64,000 bases of DNA, from NCBI RefSeq assembly GCF_001411805.1, contig NZ_CP007212.1:558001-622000 (forward strand), given 5' to 3'. How positions within the stretch are numbered: position 1 is the stretch's first letter; each line of letters opens with the position of its first letter. The DNA is from Burkholderia plantarii (GTDB lineage Bacteria > Pseudomonadota > Gammaproteobacteria > Burkholderiales > Burkholderiaceae). Position numbers and translations under genes: made by a program. Positions 26,778 through 37,106 of this stretch are shown here, piece after piece. A model generated the notes under the pieces. It was given only the letters and a program-made list of their open reading frames with translations, searched no databases and was not told the origin of the DNA.

Positions 26778-27647
26778 TCAGCGGCGCAGGCCGAGTGTAT
26801 CGCGCAGTGCGCGGCGCAGGGTGAACAGCGCCGGATGCAGTTCGGCGTCGTAGAACCGCAGATCGGCGATGCCGCGCGCGGCGAGCCGCTCCTCGACGTC
26901 GTGCGCAAACAGCGCGCCCGCGTCGAGCGTGTCGCTCGCCACCGCCATCAGCCATTCGCCGCCGTAGAGCGGCACCGGCGCGGCGAGCGGCGCAACCACC
27001 GCGAACGAGGCGCGCAGTTCGTCGACCAGCGCGGCGAGGCGCGGCGCGTGGAAGGCCGGCGCGCCCAGATGCATCGAGAGCGCCGCGCAGGGCGTGAGGA
27101 TCCGCTTGAGACGCGCGAGGAACGCGCGCGTGTAGAGGCCGGCGGCCGGCGAATCGGGCGGCGTGAGGTCGAACACGACCAGATCGAAGTGGATTGGCGC
27201 CTGCTCGACGTAACGGGCCGCGTCGCCGATCACGAGTTCGACGCGCGGATCGTCGAACGCGCCGCGATGCACGGCCTCGAGGTGGCGCCGTGCCATCTCG
27301 ACCACGGCGGCGTCGAGTTCGGCGATCACGATGCGTTCGATCGACGGATGCTTCAGCAGCTGGCGCGCGGCGCCGCCGTCGCCGCCGCCGAGCACCAGCG
27401 CGCGGCGCGGATGCGGATGCGCGAGCGCGGCCGGATGCGTCATGCACTCGTGGTAGATGGCCTCGTCGCCGACCGAGGTCATCGGTCGGCCGTCGAGCGT
27501 GAACAGGCGGCCGAGCTGCGGCGTGTCCCAGACCTCGATGTGCTGGTAGGGCGAGGCGAACGAGGCGAGGCGGCTGGCATTCGGAAAGCCGTAGATCGCG
27601 TCGGCGCAGGGCTGGAAACAGAGCGTGGTGTTCACGGCGGCGGGCAA
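26778..27647 (-). CDS. speE: Polyamine aminopropyltransferase (spermidine synthase)
   Basis: Transfers an aminopropyl group from decarboxylated SAM to putrescine. The 289-residue protein has YQHIEVWDTPQLGRLFTLDG, the SAM-type glycine loop ALVLGGGDGGAARQLLKH (about residues 83-100), VIAELDAAVVEMAR and LVVFDLTPPDSPAAGLYT, matching SpeE. The longest start is TTG at 27647; a GTG at 27635, four codons in, is equally plausible and no Shine-Dalgarno decides between them. It is the first gene of the speE-VOC-rsmE unit. Confidence 0.92.
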   Translation of the reverse strand: MPAAVNTTLCFQPCADAIYGFPNASRLASFASPYQHIEVWDTPQLGRLFTLDGRPMTSVGDEAIYHECMTHPAALAHPHPRRALVLGGGDGGAARQLLKHPSIERIVIAELDAAVVEMARRHLEAVHRGAFDDPRVELVIGDAARYVEQAPIHFDLVVFDLTPPDSPAAGLYTRAFLARLKRILTPCAALSMHLGAPAFHAPRLAALVDELRASFAVVAPLAAPVPLYGGEWLMAVASDTLDAGALFAHDVEERLAARGIADLRFYDAELHPALFTLRRALRDTLGLRR

Positions 27648-28098
27648 GGAAGTGGCGGACGGCCGGGCGGCAGCACGGCGGGCGGGTGCGGATGCCTCGA
27701 ATTATAGAAGGCGCGCGCGGGGCCGGCGATGCAGGCCGGGGCCGCCCGATCGATGCGGCAGGTGCAGCAAATCCGGCCCGGCGCCGCGCCGGGCGCATGG
27801 CGCTTCATAACGTTTGCGACGCGATGCGGCGCAGCATGAGAAGATGCGGCGGCGCGGCATCAATGCGCGATGCACCGCCAGACGGTGCGCGCGGGAGGCG
27901 CCGCGATCCGCTTCCCAGGCCTTTTTCGCCGGGGCGCGCGCCGGGGCATCTGTTAAAATGTCCGGCTTTGCTGCCTGCCGTCTGATTGCTCGTCCGCTTC
28001 GCGTCCCCATGGCGCCGCATCGCGCGCCGGGGGCGGCCGGCCCGCGAGCTTCCGGACCAGCCGTGCCCCGTTTTCTCGACTCGTTCTCCGGACTCGAC
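27648..28098. other. Divergent intergenic region speE/tkt with an extended -10 promoter
   Basis: A 451-bp region without a gene. An extended -10 element TGt-TAAAAT at 27951-27959 points to tkt and would give a leader of about 130 bases. I see no good -35 box. Most of the rest is GC-rich with no clear repeats. Confidence 0.5.
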
Positions 28099-30120
28099 AT
28101 GACGACTTCGTCTACCGCCAGCACTTCCCTGATGGCCAACGCGATTCGCGCCCTCGCGATGGATGCCGTCCAGCAAGCCAACTCCGGCCACCCCGGCATG
28201 CCGATGGGCATGGCCGAGATCGGCGTGGCCCTGTGGTCGCGCCACCTCAAGCACAACCCGGCGAACCCGCACTGGGCCGATCGCGACCGCTTCGTGCTGT
28301 CGAACGGCCATGGCTCGATGCTGCTGTACTCGCTGCTGCACCTGACCGGCTACGACCTGCCGATCGAGGAGCTGAAGAACTTCCGCCAGCTGCACTCGAA
28401 GACGCCGGGCCATCCGGAATACGGCATCACGGCCGGCGTCGAGACCACCACCGGCCCGCTCGGCCAGGGGCTCGCGAACGCGGTCGGCATGGCGCTGGCC
28501 GAAGCGCTGCTCGCGGCCGAGTTCAACAAGGACGGCACGAAGCTCGTCGATCACCACACTTACGTGTTCCTCGGCGACGGCTGCCTGATGGAAGGGATCT
28601 CGCACGAGGCCTGCTCGTTTGCCGGCACGCTGAAGCTGAACAAGCTGATCGCGCTGTACGACGACAACGGCATCTCGATCGACGGCGAGGTGGTGAACTG
28701 GTTCCACGACGACACCCCGAAGCGCTTCGAAGCCTACGGCTGGAACGTGATCCCGGGCGTGGACGGCCATGACGTCGACGCCGTCGACGCGGCAATTGCC
28801 AAGGCGAAGCTGTCGGACAAGCCGACGCTGATCTGCTGCAAGACGGTGATCGGCAAGGGCGCGGCGACCAAGGCCGGCGGCCACGACGTCCACGGCGCGG
28901 CGCTCGGCGCCGAGGAAATCGCCAAAACGCGCGCGGCGCTCGGCTGGAACTGGGAGCCGTTCGTGATCCCGCAGGAAGTCTACGCGGCGTGGGACGGCAA
29001 GGCTGCCGGCGCGAAGCGCGAAGGCGACTGGAACGCGGTGTTCGAGGCCTACCGCGCGAAGTTCCCGGCCGAAGCCGACGAATTCGTGCGCCGCATGGCG
29101 GGCAAGCTACCGGCCGACTGGGCGCAGAAGGCCGCCGCGATCGTGGCCGCCGCGAACGAGCGCGGCGAGACGGTTGCCACGCGCAAGGCTTCGCAGCAGA
29201 CCATCGAGGGCCTGGCCGCCGCGCTGCCCGAACTGGTGGGCGGCTCGGCTGACCTGACCGGCTCGAACCTGACGAACTGGAAGGCGTCGAAGCCGGTTCG
29301 CGCAGGCGAAAAAGGTATTCATTGGGGGAACCATATCAACTACGGCGTGCGCGAATTTGGCATGAGCGCCGCGATTAACGGTATGGTTCTTCATGGCGGC
29401 TACAAGCCGTTCGGCGGTACCTTCCTGACGTTCTCCGACTACAGCCGCAACGCGTTGCGCGTGGCCGCGCTGATGAAGGCGCCCTCGCTGTTCGTTTTCA
29501 CGCACGACTCGATCGGTCTCGGCGAGGACGGCCCGACGCACCAGTCGATCGAGCACGTTTCGAGCCTGCGGCTGATTCCGCACCTCGACGTCTGGCGTCC
29601 GGCCGATACGGTCGAGACGGCCGTGGCCTGGACCGAGGCCGTGGCCGCGCAACGCCCGTCGTGCCTGATCTTCAGCCGCCAGAACCTGGCGTTCAACGTG
29701 CGCAGCGATGCGCAGCTGGCGAACGTCGCGAAGGGCGGCTACGTGCTGCGCGACTGGGACGAGGAAGTCGTTGCCCGCAAGATCATCCTGATCGCGACGG
29801 GCTCCGAGATCGAACTGGCGATGAAGGCCGTCGAGCCGCTCGCGCAGCAGGGCATCGCCGCGCGCGTCGTGTCGATGCCGGCCACCACCGTGTTCGACCG
29901 CCAGGATGCCGAGTACCGCGAGCGCGTGCTGCCGGCCGGCGTGCGCCGCGTTGCCATCGAAGCGGGCGTGACCGACTTCTGGCGCAAGTACGTCGGCCTC
30001 GAAGGCGGCGTGGTCGGGATCGATTCGTTCGGCGAGTCGGCCCCGGCCGGCGTACTCTTCAAGTATTTCGGCTTCACCGTCGAGAACGTGGTCGAGACGG
30101 CGAAGAAAGTGCTCGCCTGA
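28099..30120 (+). CDS. tkt: Transketolase
   Basis: Thiamine-diphosphate enzyme of the pentose phosphate and Calvin-type sugar rearrangements. The 673-residue length is typical. Domains: N-terminal TPP-binding part with [21 protein letters not shown], the motif [19 protein letters not shown] (GDG...), then a middle pyrimidine-binding domain with [16 protein letters not shown] (catalytic Glu) and [16 protein letters not shown], and a C-terminal domain ([15 protein letters not shown]). ATG 28099 gives the conserved start; the frame is open upstream but lacks homology-like content. gapA follows, a usual tkt-gapA pairing in this group. Confidence 0.96.
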   Translation: MTTSSTASTSLMANAIRALAMDAVQQANSGHPGMPMGMAEIGVALWSRHLKHNPANPHWADRDRFVLSNGHGSMLLYSLLHLTGYDLPIEELKNFRQLHSKTPGHPEYGITAGVETTTGPLGQGLANAVGMALAEALLAAEFNKDGTKLVDHHTYVFLGDGCLMEGISHEACSFAGTLKLNKLIALYDDNGISIDGEVVNWFHDDTPKRFEAYGWNVIPGVDGHDVDAVDAAIAKAKLSDKPTLICCKTVIGKGAATKAGGHDVHGAALGAEEIAKTRAALGWNWEPFVIPQEVYAAWDGKAAGAKREGDWNAVFEAYRAKFPAEADEFVRRMAGKLPADWAQKAAAIVAAANERGETVATRKASQQTIEGLAAALPELVGGSADLTGSNLTNWKASKPVRAGEKGIHWGNHINYGVREFGMSAAINGMVLHGGYKPFGGTFLTFSDYSRNALRVAALMKAPSLFVFTHDSIGLGEDGPTHQSIEHVSSLRLIPHLDVWRPADTVETAVAWTEAVAAQRPSCLIFSRQNLAFNVRSDAQLANVAKGGYVLRDWDEEVVARKIILIATGSEIELAMKAVEPLAQQGIAARVVSMPATTVFDRQDAEYRERVLPAGVRRVAIEAGVTDFWRKYVGLEGGVVGIDSFGESAPAGVLFKYFGFTVENVVETAKKVLA

Positions 30121-30211
30121 GTGTGATCCAGCGCGCGGGCTCCGCCTGACCGGCGGGCCGGCGCCGTCGTGAAGCCGACGAACCGTTTTTTTCAGCCATC
30201 AGGAGATAATC

Positions 30212-31222
30212 ATGACGATTCGCGTTGCAATCAACGGTTACGGCCGCATCGGCCGCAACACGCTGCGCGCTTTCTATGAAAACGGCAAGAAGCACGACAT
30301 CGAGATCGTCGCGATCAACGACCTCGGCGATGCGAAGACGAACGCGCACCTGACGCAATACGACACCGCGCACGGCAAGTTCCCGGGCGAAGTGTCGGTG
30401 GACGGTGACTACCTGATCGTCAACGGCGACCGCATCCGCGTGCTGGCCAACCGCAACCCGGCCGAACTGCCGTGGGGCGAGCTCGGCGTCGATGTCGTGT
30501 TCGAATGCACGGGCTTCTTCACCACCAAGGAAAAGGCCAGCGCGCACCTGAAGGGCGGCGCGAAGAAGGTGATCATCTCGGCGCCGGGCGGCAAGGACGT
30601 CGACGCGACGATCGTCTACGGCGTCAACCACGACGTGCTGAAGGCCGAGCACACCGTGATCTCGAACGCCTCGTGTACGACCAACTGCCTCGCGCCGCTG
30701 GTCAAGCCGCTGCACGACAAGATCGGCCTCGAGACCGGCCTGATGACGACGGTCCACGCCTACACGAACGACCAGGTGCTGACCGACGTCTATCACGAGG
30801 ACCTGCGCCGCGCGCGTTCGGCCACGCACAGCCAGATCCCGACCAAGACGGGCGCGGCGGCCGCCGTCGGCCTCGTGCTGCCGGAACTGAACGGCAAGCT
30901 CGACGGCTACGCGATCCGCGTGCCGACCATCAACGTGTCGATCGTCGACCTGTCGTTCATCGCCAAGCGCGACACGACGGTCGAAGAGGTCAACGCGATC
31001 ATGAAGGAAGCGTCGGAAGGCTCGCTGAAGGGCATCCTCGCCTACAACGACCAGCCGCTCGTGTCGATCGACTTCAACCACAACCCGGCGTCGTCGTCGT
31101 TCGATTCGACGCTGACGAAGGTGTCGGGCCGTCTCGTCAAGGTGTCGAGCTGGTACGACAACGAGTGGGGCTTCTCGAACCGGATGCTCGACACGGCAGT
31201 CGCCTTCGCGAACGCGAAGTAA
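30212..31222 (+). CDS. gapA: Glyceraldehyde-3-phosphate dehydrogenase
   Basis: A 336-residue type I GAPDH. It starts [19 protein letters not shown] (NAD loop), has AINDLGD, the active-site [13 protein letters not shown] with the catalytic Cys near residue 156, [21 protein letters not shown] and the C-terminal [17 protein letters not shown] strong AGGAGAT precedes the ATG. A large stem-loop terminator lies downstream. Confidence 0.97.
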   Translation: MTIRVAINGYGRIGRNTLRAFYENGKKHDIEIVAINDLGDAKTNAHLTQYDTAHGKFPGEVSVDGDYLIVNGDRIRVLANRNPAELPWGELGVDVVFECTGFFTTKEKASAHLKGGAKKVIISAPGGKDVDATIVYGVNHDVLKAEHTVISNASCTTNCLAPLVKPLHDKIGLETGLMTTVHAYTNDQVLTDVYHEDLRRARSATHSQIPTKTGAAAAVGLVLPELNGKLDGYAIRVPTINVSIVDLSFIAKRDTTVEEVNAIMKEASEGSLKGILAYNDQPLVSIDFNHNPASSSFDSTLTKVSGRLVKVSSWYDNEWGFSNRMLDTAVAFANAK

Positions 31223-31275
31223 ACGCGCCGTGGGTGGTGCCGGCAGCAGCCGGCAAACCGCCCGCCGGCGAACTC

Positions 31276-31322
31276 ACGGCCCGCCGTCGCGCCTCGTGCG
31301 CGGCGGCGGGCCGTGTCTTTTC
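31276..31322 (+). terminator. Intrinsic terminator after gapA
   Basis: A 17-bp stem (31276-31292 with 31298-31314, one G-U pair) closed by a 5-base loop and followed by GTCTTTTC lies 54 bp after the gapA stop. It is also in position to serve the converging GntR-type gene. Confidence 0.75.
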
Positions 31323-31379
31323 AGGTTCCGGAAACGGCCGGGCCGACGAGGCTGTTGGAATTCCGGGGCTTCAAGGGTT

Positions 31380-32072
31380 TCAGCCGCGCGGCGTCGGGAA
31401 AAACACGCCGGCGCGCTGCGCGGCGCCCTCGATATGCGTCTCGATCGCGCGGCCCGCTGCGGCCGAGTCGCGCGCGATCAGCGCGTCGAGGATCACGCGG
31501 TGCTCGTGGAACGTCGAGAGCATCAGCTCGCGCCGGTAGAACGGCATGCGCTGGCTTTCCTTCATGATGTCCGCGCTGTCGCGCAGGATCGATTCGATCG
31601 CCGCGTTGCCGGCCAGCCCGACGATGCGCATGTGGAACTCGAAATCGAGCTGCGAGGCGTCGTCGAGCGCGTTATCGACGAGCGCGACGTGCAGCGCGGC
31701 GAGATTCTCCTCGAACCAGGCCAGGTCGGCGTCGCTGACGGCGAGCGCGGCCATCCGCGCGGTGAAGCCTTCCAGCGCGTAGCGCATCTGGTAGGTGTCG
31801 GGCGGCGACGAGCGCCCGGCGAATCGCCACGGATGATCGGTGCCCGCCTGCGCGCGCTCGACGTAGACGCCCTTGCCGGGCCGGATCGTCAGCATGCCGA
31901 GCGCCTCGAGCGTCGAGAGCGCCTCGCGCAGCGACGCACGGCTGATCTCGAGTTCCTCGGACAGCTGGCGTTGGGCCGGCAGCAGGCTGCCGACGGGATA
32001 GGCGCCGGTTTCGATCCGGTTCTGGATCGTCGCGATGGCGGCGTCGGTGACGGTGTGGGGAACGTTCTTCAT
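31380..32072 (-). CDS. GntR/FadR-family transcriptional regulator
   Basis: A 230-residue regulator: N-terminal winged HTH (LLPAQRQLSEELEISRASLREALSTLEALGMLTIRPGKGVYV, about residues 29-71) and a helical FCD domain with DFEFHMRIVGLAGN, FHEHRVILDALIARD and IETHIEGA, whose His residues usually bind a metal and thus a carboxylate ligand. It is divergent from the dctA-like gene, with a FadR-type palindrome in the shared 217-bp gap. It probably controls the carrier and the allantoin genes; the effector may be a purine-derived ureido acid or dicarboxylate. Confidence 0.9.
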   Translation of the reverse strand: MKNVPHTVTDAAIATIQNRIETGAYPVGSLLPAQRQLSEELEISRASLREALSTLEALGMLTIRPGKGVYVERAQAGTDHPWRFAGRSSPPDTYQMRYALEGFTARMAALAVSDADLAWFEENLAALHVALVDNALDDASQLDFEFHMRIVGLAGNAAIESILRDSADIMKESQRMPFYRRELMLSTFHEHRVILDALIARDSAAAGRAIETHIEGAAQRAGVFFPTPRG

Positions 32073-32214
32073 GGCTGCGAGGGGCGGTCAGACCGGCATT
32101 GTAATCCCCCAAAATGACGCGCGGTGCCGCTGCCCGGCCGTCCGGGCCAATCGGGTAATCCCGGTTTTTGACACGGTTGACGCGACTATATCGGCTTCCT
32201 ACACTCCGCCATAT

Positions 32215-32246
32215 GTTCACTGGTATGACCAGTCGGAGCAGTGAAC
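32215..32246. promoter_or_regulatory. Nested palindromes, probable FadR-type operator
   Basis: The core is CTGGT-ATG-ACCAG (32220-32232), a perfect inverted repeat with a 3-bp spacer of the TGGTnnnACCA type used by FadR-subfamily regulators. It overlaps a second perfect repeat, GTTCACTG (32215-32222) with CAGTGAAC (32239-32246). The site lies between the divergent regulator and dctA-like genes, 44 bp before the latter's ATG, so a bound regulator could control both. Confidence 0.65.
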
Positions 32247-32289
32247 GTCCCCTCGGCAAACAGCGATACCGGCGGTAACGGAGGATCGG

Positions 32290-33612
32290 ATGGCGAAATT
32301 TCTGAACTCGTTGTTCGGGCGCGTGATGATCGCGCTCGTGATCGGCGTCGCGCTCGGCGCGGCGTTTCCGCATGCCGCGCAGTCGCTGCGGCCGCTCGGC
32401 GACGGCTTCCTGAAGCTGATCAAGATGGTGATCGGGCCGATCGTGTTCTGCGTGGTGGTGAGCGGCATCGCGAATGCCGGCGACCTGCGCAAGGTCGGCC
32501 GCGTCGGCCTGCGCGCGGTAGTCTATTTCGAGCTGATGACGACGCTCGCGCTCGCGATCGGCCTCGTGCTCGCGGTGCTCACGCGCCCCGGCGCCGGCAT
32601 GAACGTCGACTTGCGCACGCTCGATCCGGCCTCGCTCGCCGACTACGCGAAAAACGCGCAGAGCCTGAAGGACACCGCCGGCTACCTGTTGAAGATCATT
32701 CCCGACACCGCGTTCGACGCGTTCGCGAAGGGCGACATCCTGCAGATCCTCGTGTTCGCGGTGCCGTTCGGCGCGGCGCTGTCGATGCTCGGCGAACGCG
32801 CGCGCGTGCTCAACGGCCTGGTCGACGAGTTCGCGCAGGTCTGCTTTCGCGTGATGGGTTTCATCATCCGGCTCGCACCGCTCGGTGTGCTCGGCGCGAT
32901 CGCGTTCACCACCGGCAAGTACGGCGTGGCCTCGCTCGAACAGATGGGCCTGCTGGTGGCGGTGTTCTACCTGGCCTGCGCGTTGTTCGTGGCGGGGGTG
33001 CTCGGCGCGGTGATGCGGCTCGCCGGCTTCAGCGTGTTCAAGCTGATCCGCTACTTGCGCGAGGAACTGATGATCGTGCTCGGCACCGCCTCGTCGGACG
33101 CGGTGCTGCCGCAGGTGATGCGCAAGCTCGAGTGGATGGGCGTGAAGGATTCGACGGTCGGCCTCGTGATCCCGACCGGCTACTCGTTCAACCTTGACGG
33201 CTTCTCGATTTACCTGACGCTCGCGGTGCTGTTCATCGCGCAGGCCACCAACACGCCGCTGTCGGCGCACGACCTGATCGTGGTGCTGCTGGTCTCGCTC
33301 GTCACCTCGAAAGGCGCGCACGGCATTCCCGGCTCGGCGATCGTGATCCTCGCCGCGACGCTCTCGGCGATCCCGGCGCTGCCCGTGCTCGGCCTCGTGC
33401 TGATCCTGCCGGTGGACTGGTTCGTCGGAATCGCGCGCGCCGTGACGAACCTGATCGGCAACTGCGTCGCGACGGTGGTGGTGGCGGTGTGGGAGCACGA
33501 CATCGACGCGGCCCGCGCGCGCCGCGTGCTGAACCGCGAATTGCGCTACGTGCCGGCCGACGACGCCTCGACCGGCGAGCGCGCCGGCGACCAACCCGCC
33601 CCCGCGCTCTGA
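32290..33612 (+). CDS. DctA-family dicarboxylate:cation symporter
   Basis: A 440-residue inner-membrane carrier of the DAACS (DctA/GltP) family. It opens MAKFLNSLFGRVMIALVIG, has LGTASSDAVLPQVMRKLEWMG (the Ser-rich re-entrant loop, about residues 265-285), PTGYSFNLDGFSIYLTLAVLF and TSKGAHGIPGSAIVIL, all diagnostic. DctA imports succinate, fumarate, malate and aspartate. Here it is followed by allantoicase and ureidoglycolate lyase, so it may take up a ureide-related carboxylate instead. The gene is preceded by GGAGGATCGG and the palindromic operator. Confidence 0.9.
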   Translation: MAKFLNSLFGRVMIALVIGVALGAAFPHAAQSLRPLGDGFLKLIKMVIGPIVFCVVVSGIANAGDLRKVGRVGLRAVVYFELMTTLALAIGLVLAVLTRPGAGMNVDLRTLDPASLADYAKNAQSLKDTAGYLLKIIPDTAFDAFAKGDILQILVFAVPFGAALSMLGERARVLNGLVDEFAQVCFRVMGFIIRLAPLGVLGAIAFTTGKYGVASLEQMGLLVAVFYLACALFVAGVLGAVMRLAGFSVFKLIRYLREELMIVLGTASSDAVLPQVMRKLEWMGVKDSTVGLVIPTGYSFNLDGFSIYLTLAVLFIAQATNTPLSAHDLIVVLLVSLVTSKGAHGIPGSAIVILAATLSAIPALPVLGLVLILPVDWFVGIARAVTNLIGNCVATVVVAVWEHDIDAARARRVLNRELRYVPADDASTGERAGDQPAPAL

Positions 33613-33726
33613 TGCGCGCGTAACCGATTCGAGCCGATCCGGCGCGAGGCGGGCAGGCCGCGCGTGCGGATCGTCCGACCTACGATTCCCGACTTTCGAT
33701 TCCCGATTACCGGCAGGAGCCCGACC

Positions 33727-34737
33727 ATGGCAGCACCGATCCTCGATCCCGACGCCCCCGCGTTCACGCGACGTTACCCGAACCTCGCCGACCCGCGCCT
33801 GGGCGCCCGCGCGCTGGTCGCGAGCGACGAGTTCTTCGCGCCGAAGGAGCGCATGCTCGACCCGGAGCCGGCGGTGTTCATCGCCGGCAAGTACGACGAT
33901 CACGGCAAGTGGATGGACGGCTGGGAGACGCGCCGCAAGCGCACGGCGGGGCACGACTGGTGCATCGTCAAGCTGGCGCGGCCCGGCGTCGTGCGGGGTG
34001 TCGATCTCGACACCAGCCACTTCACCGGCAACTTTCCGCCGGCCGCCGCGATCGACGCCTGCCATGCCGAGGGCGAGCTGCCGCCCGACGACGCCGACTG
34101 GCAGACGCTGCTGGCGGCCACCACGTTGCAGGGCAACCGCCATCACTACGTCGAGGTGCGGGAGCCGCGCGTCGTCACCCACCTGCGCGTGAACCTCTAT
34201 CCCGACGGCGGGCTCGCGCGGCTGCGCGTATATGGCCAGCCGCAGCTCGACTGGGCCGCCGTGCCGGCGGGCGAGCTCGTCGACCTGGCCGCGACCGGGA
34301 ACGGCGCGTATCTGGTGGCCGCCAACAACGAGCACTTCGGCGCGGCCTCGCGGCTGCTGATGCCGGGCCGCGGCCTGAACATGGGCGACGGCTGGGAGAC
34401 GCGGCGGCGCCGCGAGCCCGGCAACGACTGGGCGATCGTCGCGCTGGCGCGGCCGGGCATCATCCGCCGCATCGAGGTCGACACCGCGCACTTCAAGGGC
34501 AACTATCCGGACCGCTGCTCGCTGCAGGCCGCGCGCGTGACGGGCGGCACCGACGGCTCGCTCGTCACGCAGGCGATGTTCTGGCCGGAACTGCTCGGCG
34601 AGCAGGCGCTGTCGATGGACAGCCTGCATGTGTTCGAGCCCGGCGGCGCGGCGCCCGGCGTCGTCACGCACGTGCGCTTCAACATCTTCCCGGACGGCGG
34701 CGTATCGCGGCTGCGGCTGTGGGGCGAGCCGGCATGA
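33727..34737 (+). CDS. alc: Allantoicase
   Basis: Hydrolyses allantoate to ureidoglycolate and urea. The 336-residue protein consists of two repeats of a jelly-roll domain; each carries the motif GWETRR (about residues 63-68 and 223-228) and an HFxGN-type motif (SHFTGNFPP and AHFKGNYPD), followed by [13 protein letters not shown] ends ([15 protein letters not shown] and [15 protein letters not shown]). This two-fold symmetry is characteristic of allantoicase. ATG 33727 has CAGGAG upstream. ureidoglycolate lyase follows after 16 bp. Confidence 0.95.
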   Translation: MAAPILDPDAPAFTRRYPNLADPRLGARALVASDEFFAPKERMLDPEPAVFIAGKYDDHGKWMDGWETRRKRTAGHDWCIVKLARPGVVRGVDLDTSHFTGNFPPAAAIDACHAEGELPPDDADWQTLLAATTLQGNRHHYVEVREPRVVTHLRVNLYPDGGLARLRVYGQPQLDWAAVPAGELVDLAATGNGAYLVAANNEHFGAASRLLMPGRGLNMGDGWETRRRREPGNDWAIVALARPGIIRRIEVDTAHFKGNYPDRCSLQAARVTGGTDGSLVTQAMFWPELLGEQALSMDSLHVFEPGGAAPGVVTHVRFNIFPDGGVSRLRLWGEPA

Positions 34738-34753
34738 CGGCCGGAGCTCGACG

Positions 34754-35311
34754 ATGAACGATTCGCGTTCCGCCGCTTCGTCGCTGCGGCCGCCACCGCC
34801 TGAATCGTTGCCGCTCGAACCGCTCACGCGCGCCGCGTTCGCGCCATTCGGCGACGTGATCGAACTGGCGGGCGCGCGGCATTTCCCGATCAACGGCGGC
34901 ACCACCGAGCGCTTTCACGATCTCGCCGCGATCGACGTCGGCGCGGCGGGCGGGCGGGTGCTCGTCAACCTGTTTCGCGGCCAGCCGCGCGACTGGCCGA
35001 TCGAGATCGCGATGATGGAGCGCCATCCGCTCGGCAGCCAGGCGTTCGTGCCGCTCGCGGTACACGGGCGCTACGCGATCGTGGTCGCGCCGGCGGGCGA
35101 GTTCGACGCACGGCGGCTGCGTGCATTCCTGGCCGAGGGCTGGCAGGGCGTCAATTACGCGAAGGGCGTCTGGCACCATCCGCTGCTCGCGCTCGATCGC
35201 GTCAGCGATTTCGTCGTGATCGATCGCGGCGGCGGCGAGCCGAATTGCGACGAGGTCGAACTCGACACGCCGCGCCTGCTACTGCCGCCGACCGGCACCA
35301 CGGCGGCCTGA
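34754..35311 (+). CDS. allA: Ureidoglycolate lyase
   Basis: Converts ureidoglycolate to glyoxylate and urea, the step after allantoicase. The 185-residue protein has [50 protein letters not shown] and [18 protein letters not shown], the conserved cupin core of AllA. The first 20 residues are Ser/Pro-rich. It ends the allantoin unit; urea would then need urease, which is not in this window. Confidence 0.94.
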   Translation: MNDSRSAASSLRPPPPESLPLEPLTRAAFAPFGDVIELAGARHFPINGGTTERFHDLAAIDVGAAGGRVLVNLFRGQPRDWPIEIAMMERHPLGSQAFVPLAVHGRYAIVVAPAGEFDARRLRAFLAEGWQGVNYAKGVWHHPLLALDRVSDFVVIDRGGGEPNCDEVELDTPRLLLPPTGTTAA

Positions 35312-35440
35312 GCGCGCGACGGCAATGGTGTGAGGATTGTGCGTGGGAGGCTTTCGACGCGCGGCCGATCCGTCAGGAAAGCGAAAGATCGGCGCGAGGT
35401 CCGACCTGGCATGCGCCGCGGTGACGGCGCGCCCGAAAAC

Positions 35441-35481
35441 GATCCGGCCCGGCCGGGCTTGCGCCCGCCGGGCCGGATCGC
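35441..35481. terminator. Large GC stem-loop between allA and fur
   Basis: A perfect 14-bp inverted repeat (35441-35454 with 35468-35481) with a 13-base loop sits between the converging allA and fur genes. There is no T-run on either strand, so it may be a terminator working through a strong hairpin or a dispersed palindromic element. Confidence 0.5.
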
Positions 35482-35521
35482 TGCGCGGCCGGCCATGGCG
35501 GGCCGGCCTCGCGGAAAGCCG

Positions 35522-35950
35522 TCAGTGCTTGCGGTGCGGGCAGTTCTCGGTGGTACACGAGCCATACATCGCGAGCGAATGCTCCTGCAGCTTGAAGCCG
35601 CGCGTCTTCGCGATCGCCTGCTGGCGGTTCTCGATCTCGGCGTCGAAGAATTCCTCGACGCGGCCGCAATCGAGACAGACCAGGTGGTCATGGTGCGAGC
35701 CTTCGTTGAGCTCGAACACCGCCTTGCCCGATTCGAAGTTGCTGCGCGTGAGCAGGCCGGCCTGCTCGAACTGCGTCAGCACGCGATAGACCGTGGCCAG
35801 CCCGATGTCGAGCTGTTCGTGCAGCAGGTTGCGATAGACGTCTTCGGCCGTCAAATGCCGGACTTCGCTTTGCTGGAAGATTTCCAGAATCTTGAGGCGC
35901 GGTAGGGTGGCCTTGAGCCCGATATTCTTCAGCTCGGTCGGATTGGTCAT
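35522..35950 (-). CDS. fur: Ferric uptake regulator
   Basis: Iron-responsive repressor. The 142-residue protein has the winged HTH ([29 protein letters not shown]... [19 protein letters not shown]), then the metal site [16 protein letters not shown] (about residues 86-101) and the C-terminal Cys-rich [11 protein letters not shown]. All key His and Cys residues are present. It is divergent from bamE with 153 bp between; I found no obvious Fur box there. Confidence 0.97.
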   Translation of the reverse strand: MTNPTELKNIGLKATLPRLKILEIFQQSEVRHLTAEDVYRNLLHEQLDIGLATVYRVLTQFEQAGLLTRSNFESGKAVFELNEGSHHDHLVCLDCGRVEEFFDAEIENRQQAIAKTRGFKLQEHSLAMYGSCTTENCPHRKH

Positions 35951-36103
35951 GGCTAGGCGTCCCTAGAGTACAATGCAGGGCTCCAATAGTACCGGCTTTT
36001 CGCCCTGTCAGTCATCTGTGAGCCGAGTCGCGCGGCCTGCCCGACGGTTCGACCCGATGAAGGACAAGTTTCCCGTATCCGTTCGCAACTTCAGAGGACC
36101 CGC

Positions 36104-37018
36104 ATGCGGAGTGCCATCACTGCTGCCGTCGCTGTCGCCGTCGTCACGCTGGCAGGCTGTTCGTCATATGACAGCGTCACGCAACGAATCGCGCAGAGTA
36201 TTACGCCGTACCGCATCACGGTCGTCCAGGGCAATTTCGTTTCCCAGGAAAAAGCTTCACAGCTGCAAGCCGGCATGACGCGCGATCAGGTTCGCGCACT
36301 GCTCGGCACGCCGCTGCTCGCCGATCTGTTCCACGCGGATCGCTGGGACTATCTGTTCTATTTCAAGCGCGGCTCGACCTCGGTGGTCCAGCAGCGCGAC
36401 CTCGTGCTGAATTTCCAGAACGATCGCCTCGCGAGCTGGAGCGGCGCCGACAACCTGCCGTCCGAACTCGATCTGCTCGCCGACATCGACGGCGATCGTC
36501 GCGGCAAGCGCGCCGCCAAGGCCGCCGCCGCGAGGGCGGCCGCCGAGAAGGCCGCGGCGGCTTCGGCCGCTTCCGCGGCGTCGGCCGCCTCGCCGGCTTC
36601 GGCCGCGGCGGCTGCCGCGCCGGCCCCGAGCCTCTCGCCCGATATGGCGGCGGCCAGCCCGGCGCCGGGCGCTTCTGGCGCAGTGGCGCCGTCGTCGGCG
36701 AGCGCGGTCGGCCAGACCGACGCGAACGCCGAGGCCGCGCGCGCGGCGAACCGCGCGACCGCGCAGGTCTCGGGCCAGGGCACGCAGCGCCGCTTCAAGC
36801 CGTCGGCGCAGACCGCGCCGTCCGCCCCGACCCCGGGCGGCCTGCCGCCCGGCGCGAGCCCGGCGATCCAGCCGCAGTTCCAGTTCCAGCGTCCGCCGCA
36901 GCCGCCGGCGCCGAGCGACGCGACGCCGCCGGTCGGCCCGCAGGGTTCCGACGTGCTGCCGAACCAGCCGCTCACCGCGCCGCCCGCCGACATCTCGGCG
37001 CCGCCGAACTCGAACTGA
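36104..37018 (+). CDS. bamE: Outer-membrane assembly lipoprotein BamE with a long Ala/Pro-rich extension
   Basis: BamE (SmpA/OmlA) is a subunit of the beta-barrel assembly machine on the inner face of the outer membrane. The lipobox LAGC (about residues 17-20) marks a lipoprotein. The BamE core has [49 protein letters not shown] and [14 protein letters not shown], up to about residue 120. The remaining about 185 residues are Ala/Ser/Pro/Gln-rich low-complexity, far beyond the about 113-residue E. coli protein. The gene shares the bamE-fur divergent layout known from many proteobacteria. Confidence 0.93.
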   Translation: MRSAITAAVAVAVVTLAGCSSYDSVTQRIAQSITPYRITVVQGNFVSQEKASQLQAGMTRDQVRALLGTPLLADLFHADRWDYLFYFKRGSTSVVQQRDLVLNFQNDRLASWSGADNLPSELDLLADIDGDRRGKRAAKAAAARAAAEKAAAASAASAASAASPASAAAAAAPAPSLSPDMAAASPAPGASGAVAPSSASAVGQTDANAEAARAANRATAQVSGQGTQRRFKPSAQTAPSAPTPGGLPPGASPAIQPQFQFQRPPQPPAPSDATPPVGPQGSDVLPNQPLTAPPADISAPPNSN

Positions 37019-37106
37019 CGCGCAGGTGGCATCCAACGGGCGGCTTCGGCCGCCCGGTTCGTTTTCCGAATCCCGTTCCTCTTTGTTCATCGACGCGAAC
37101 ACGACC

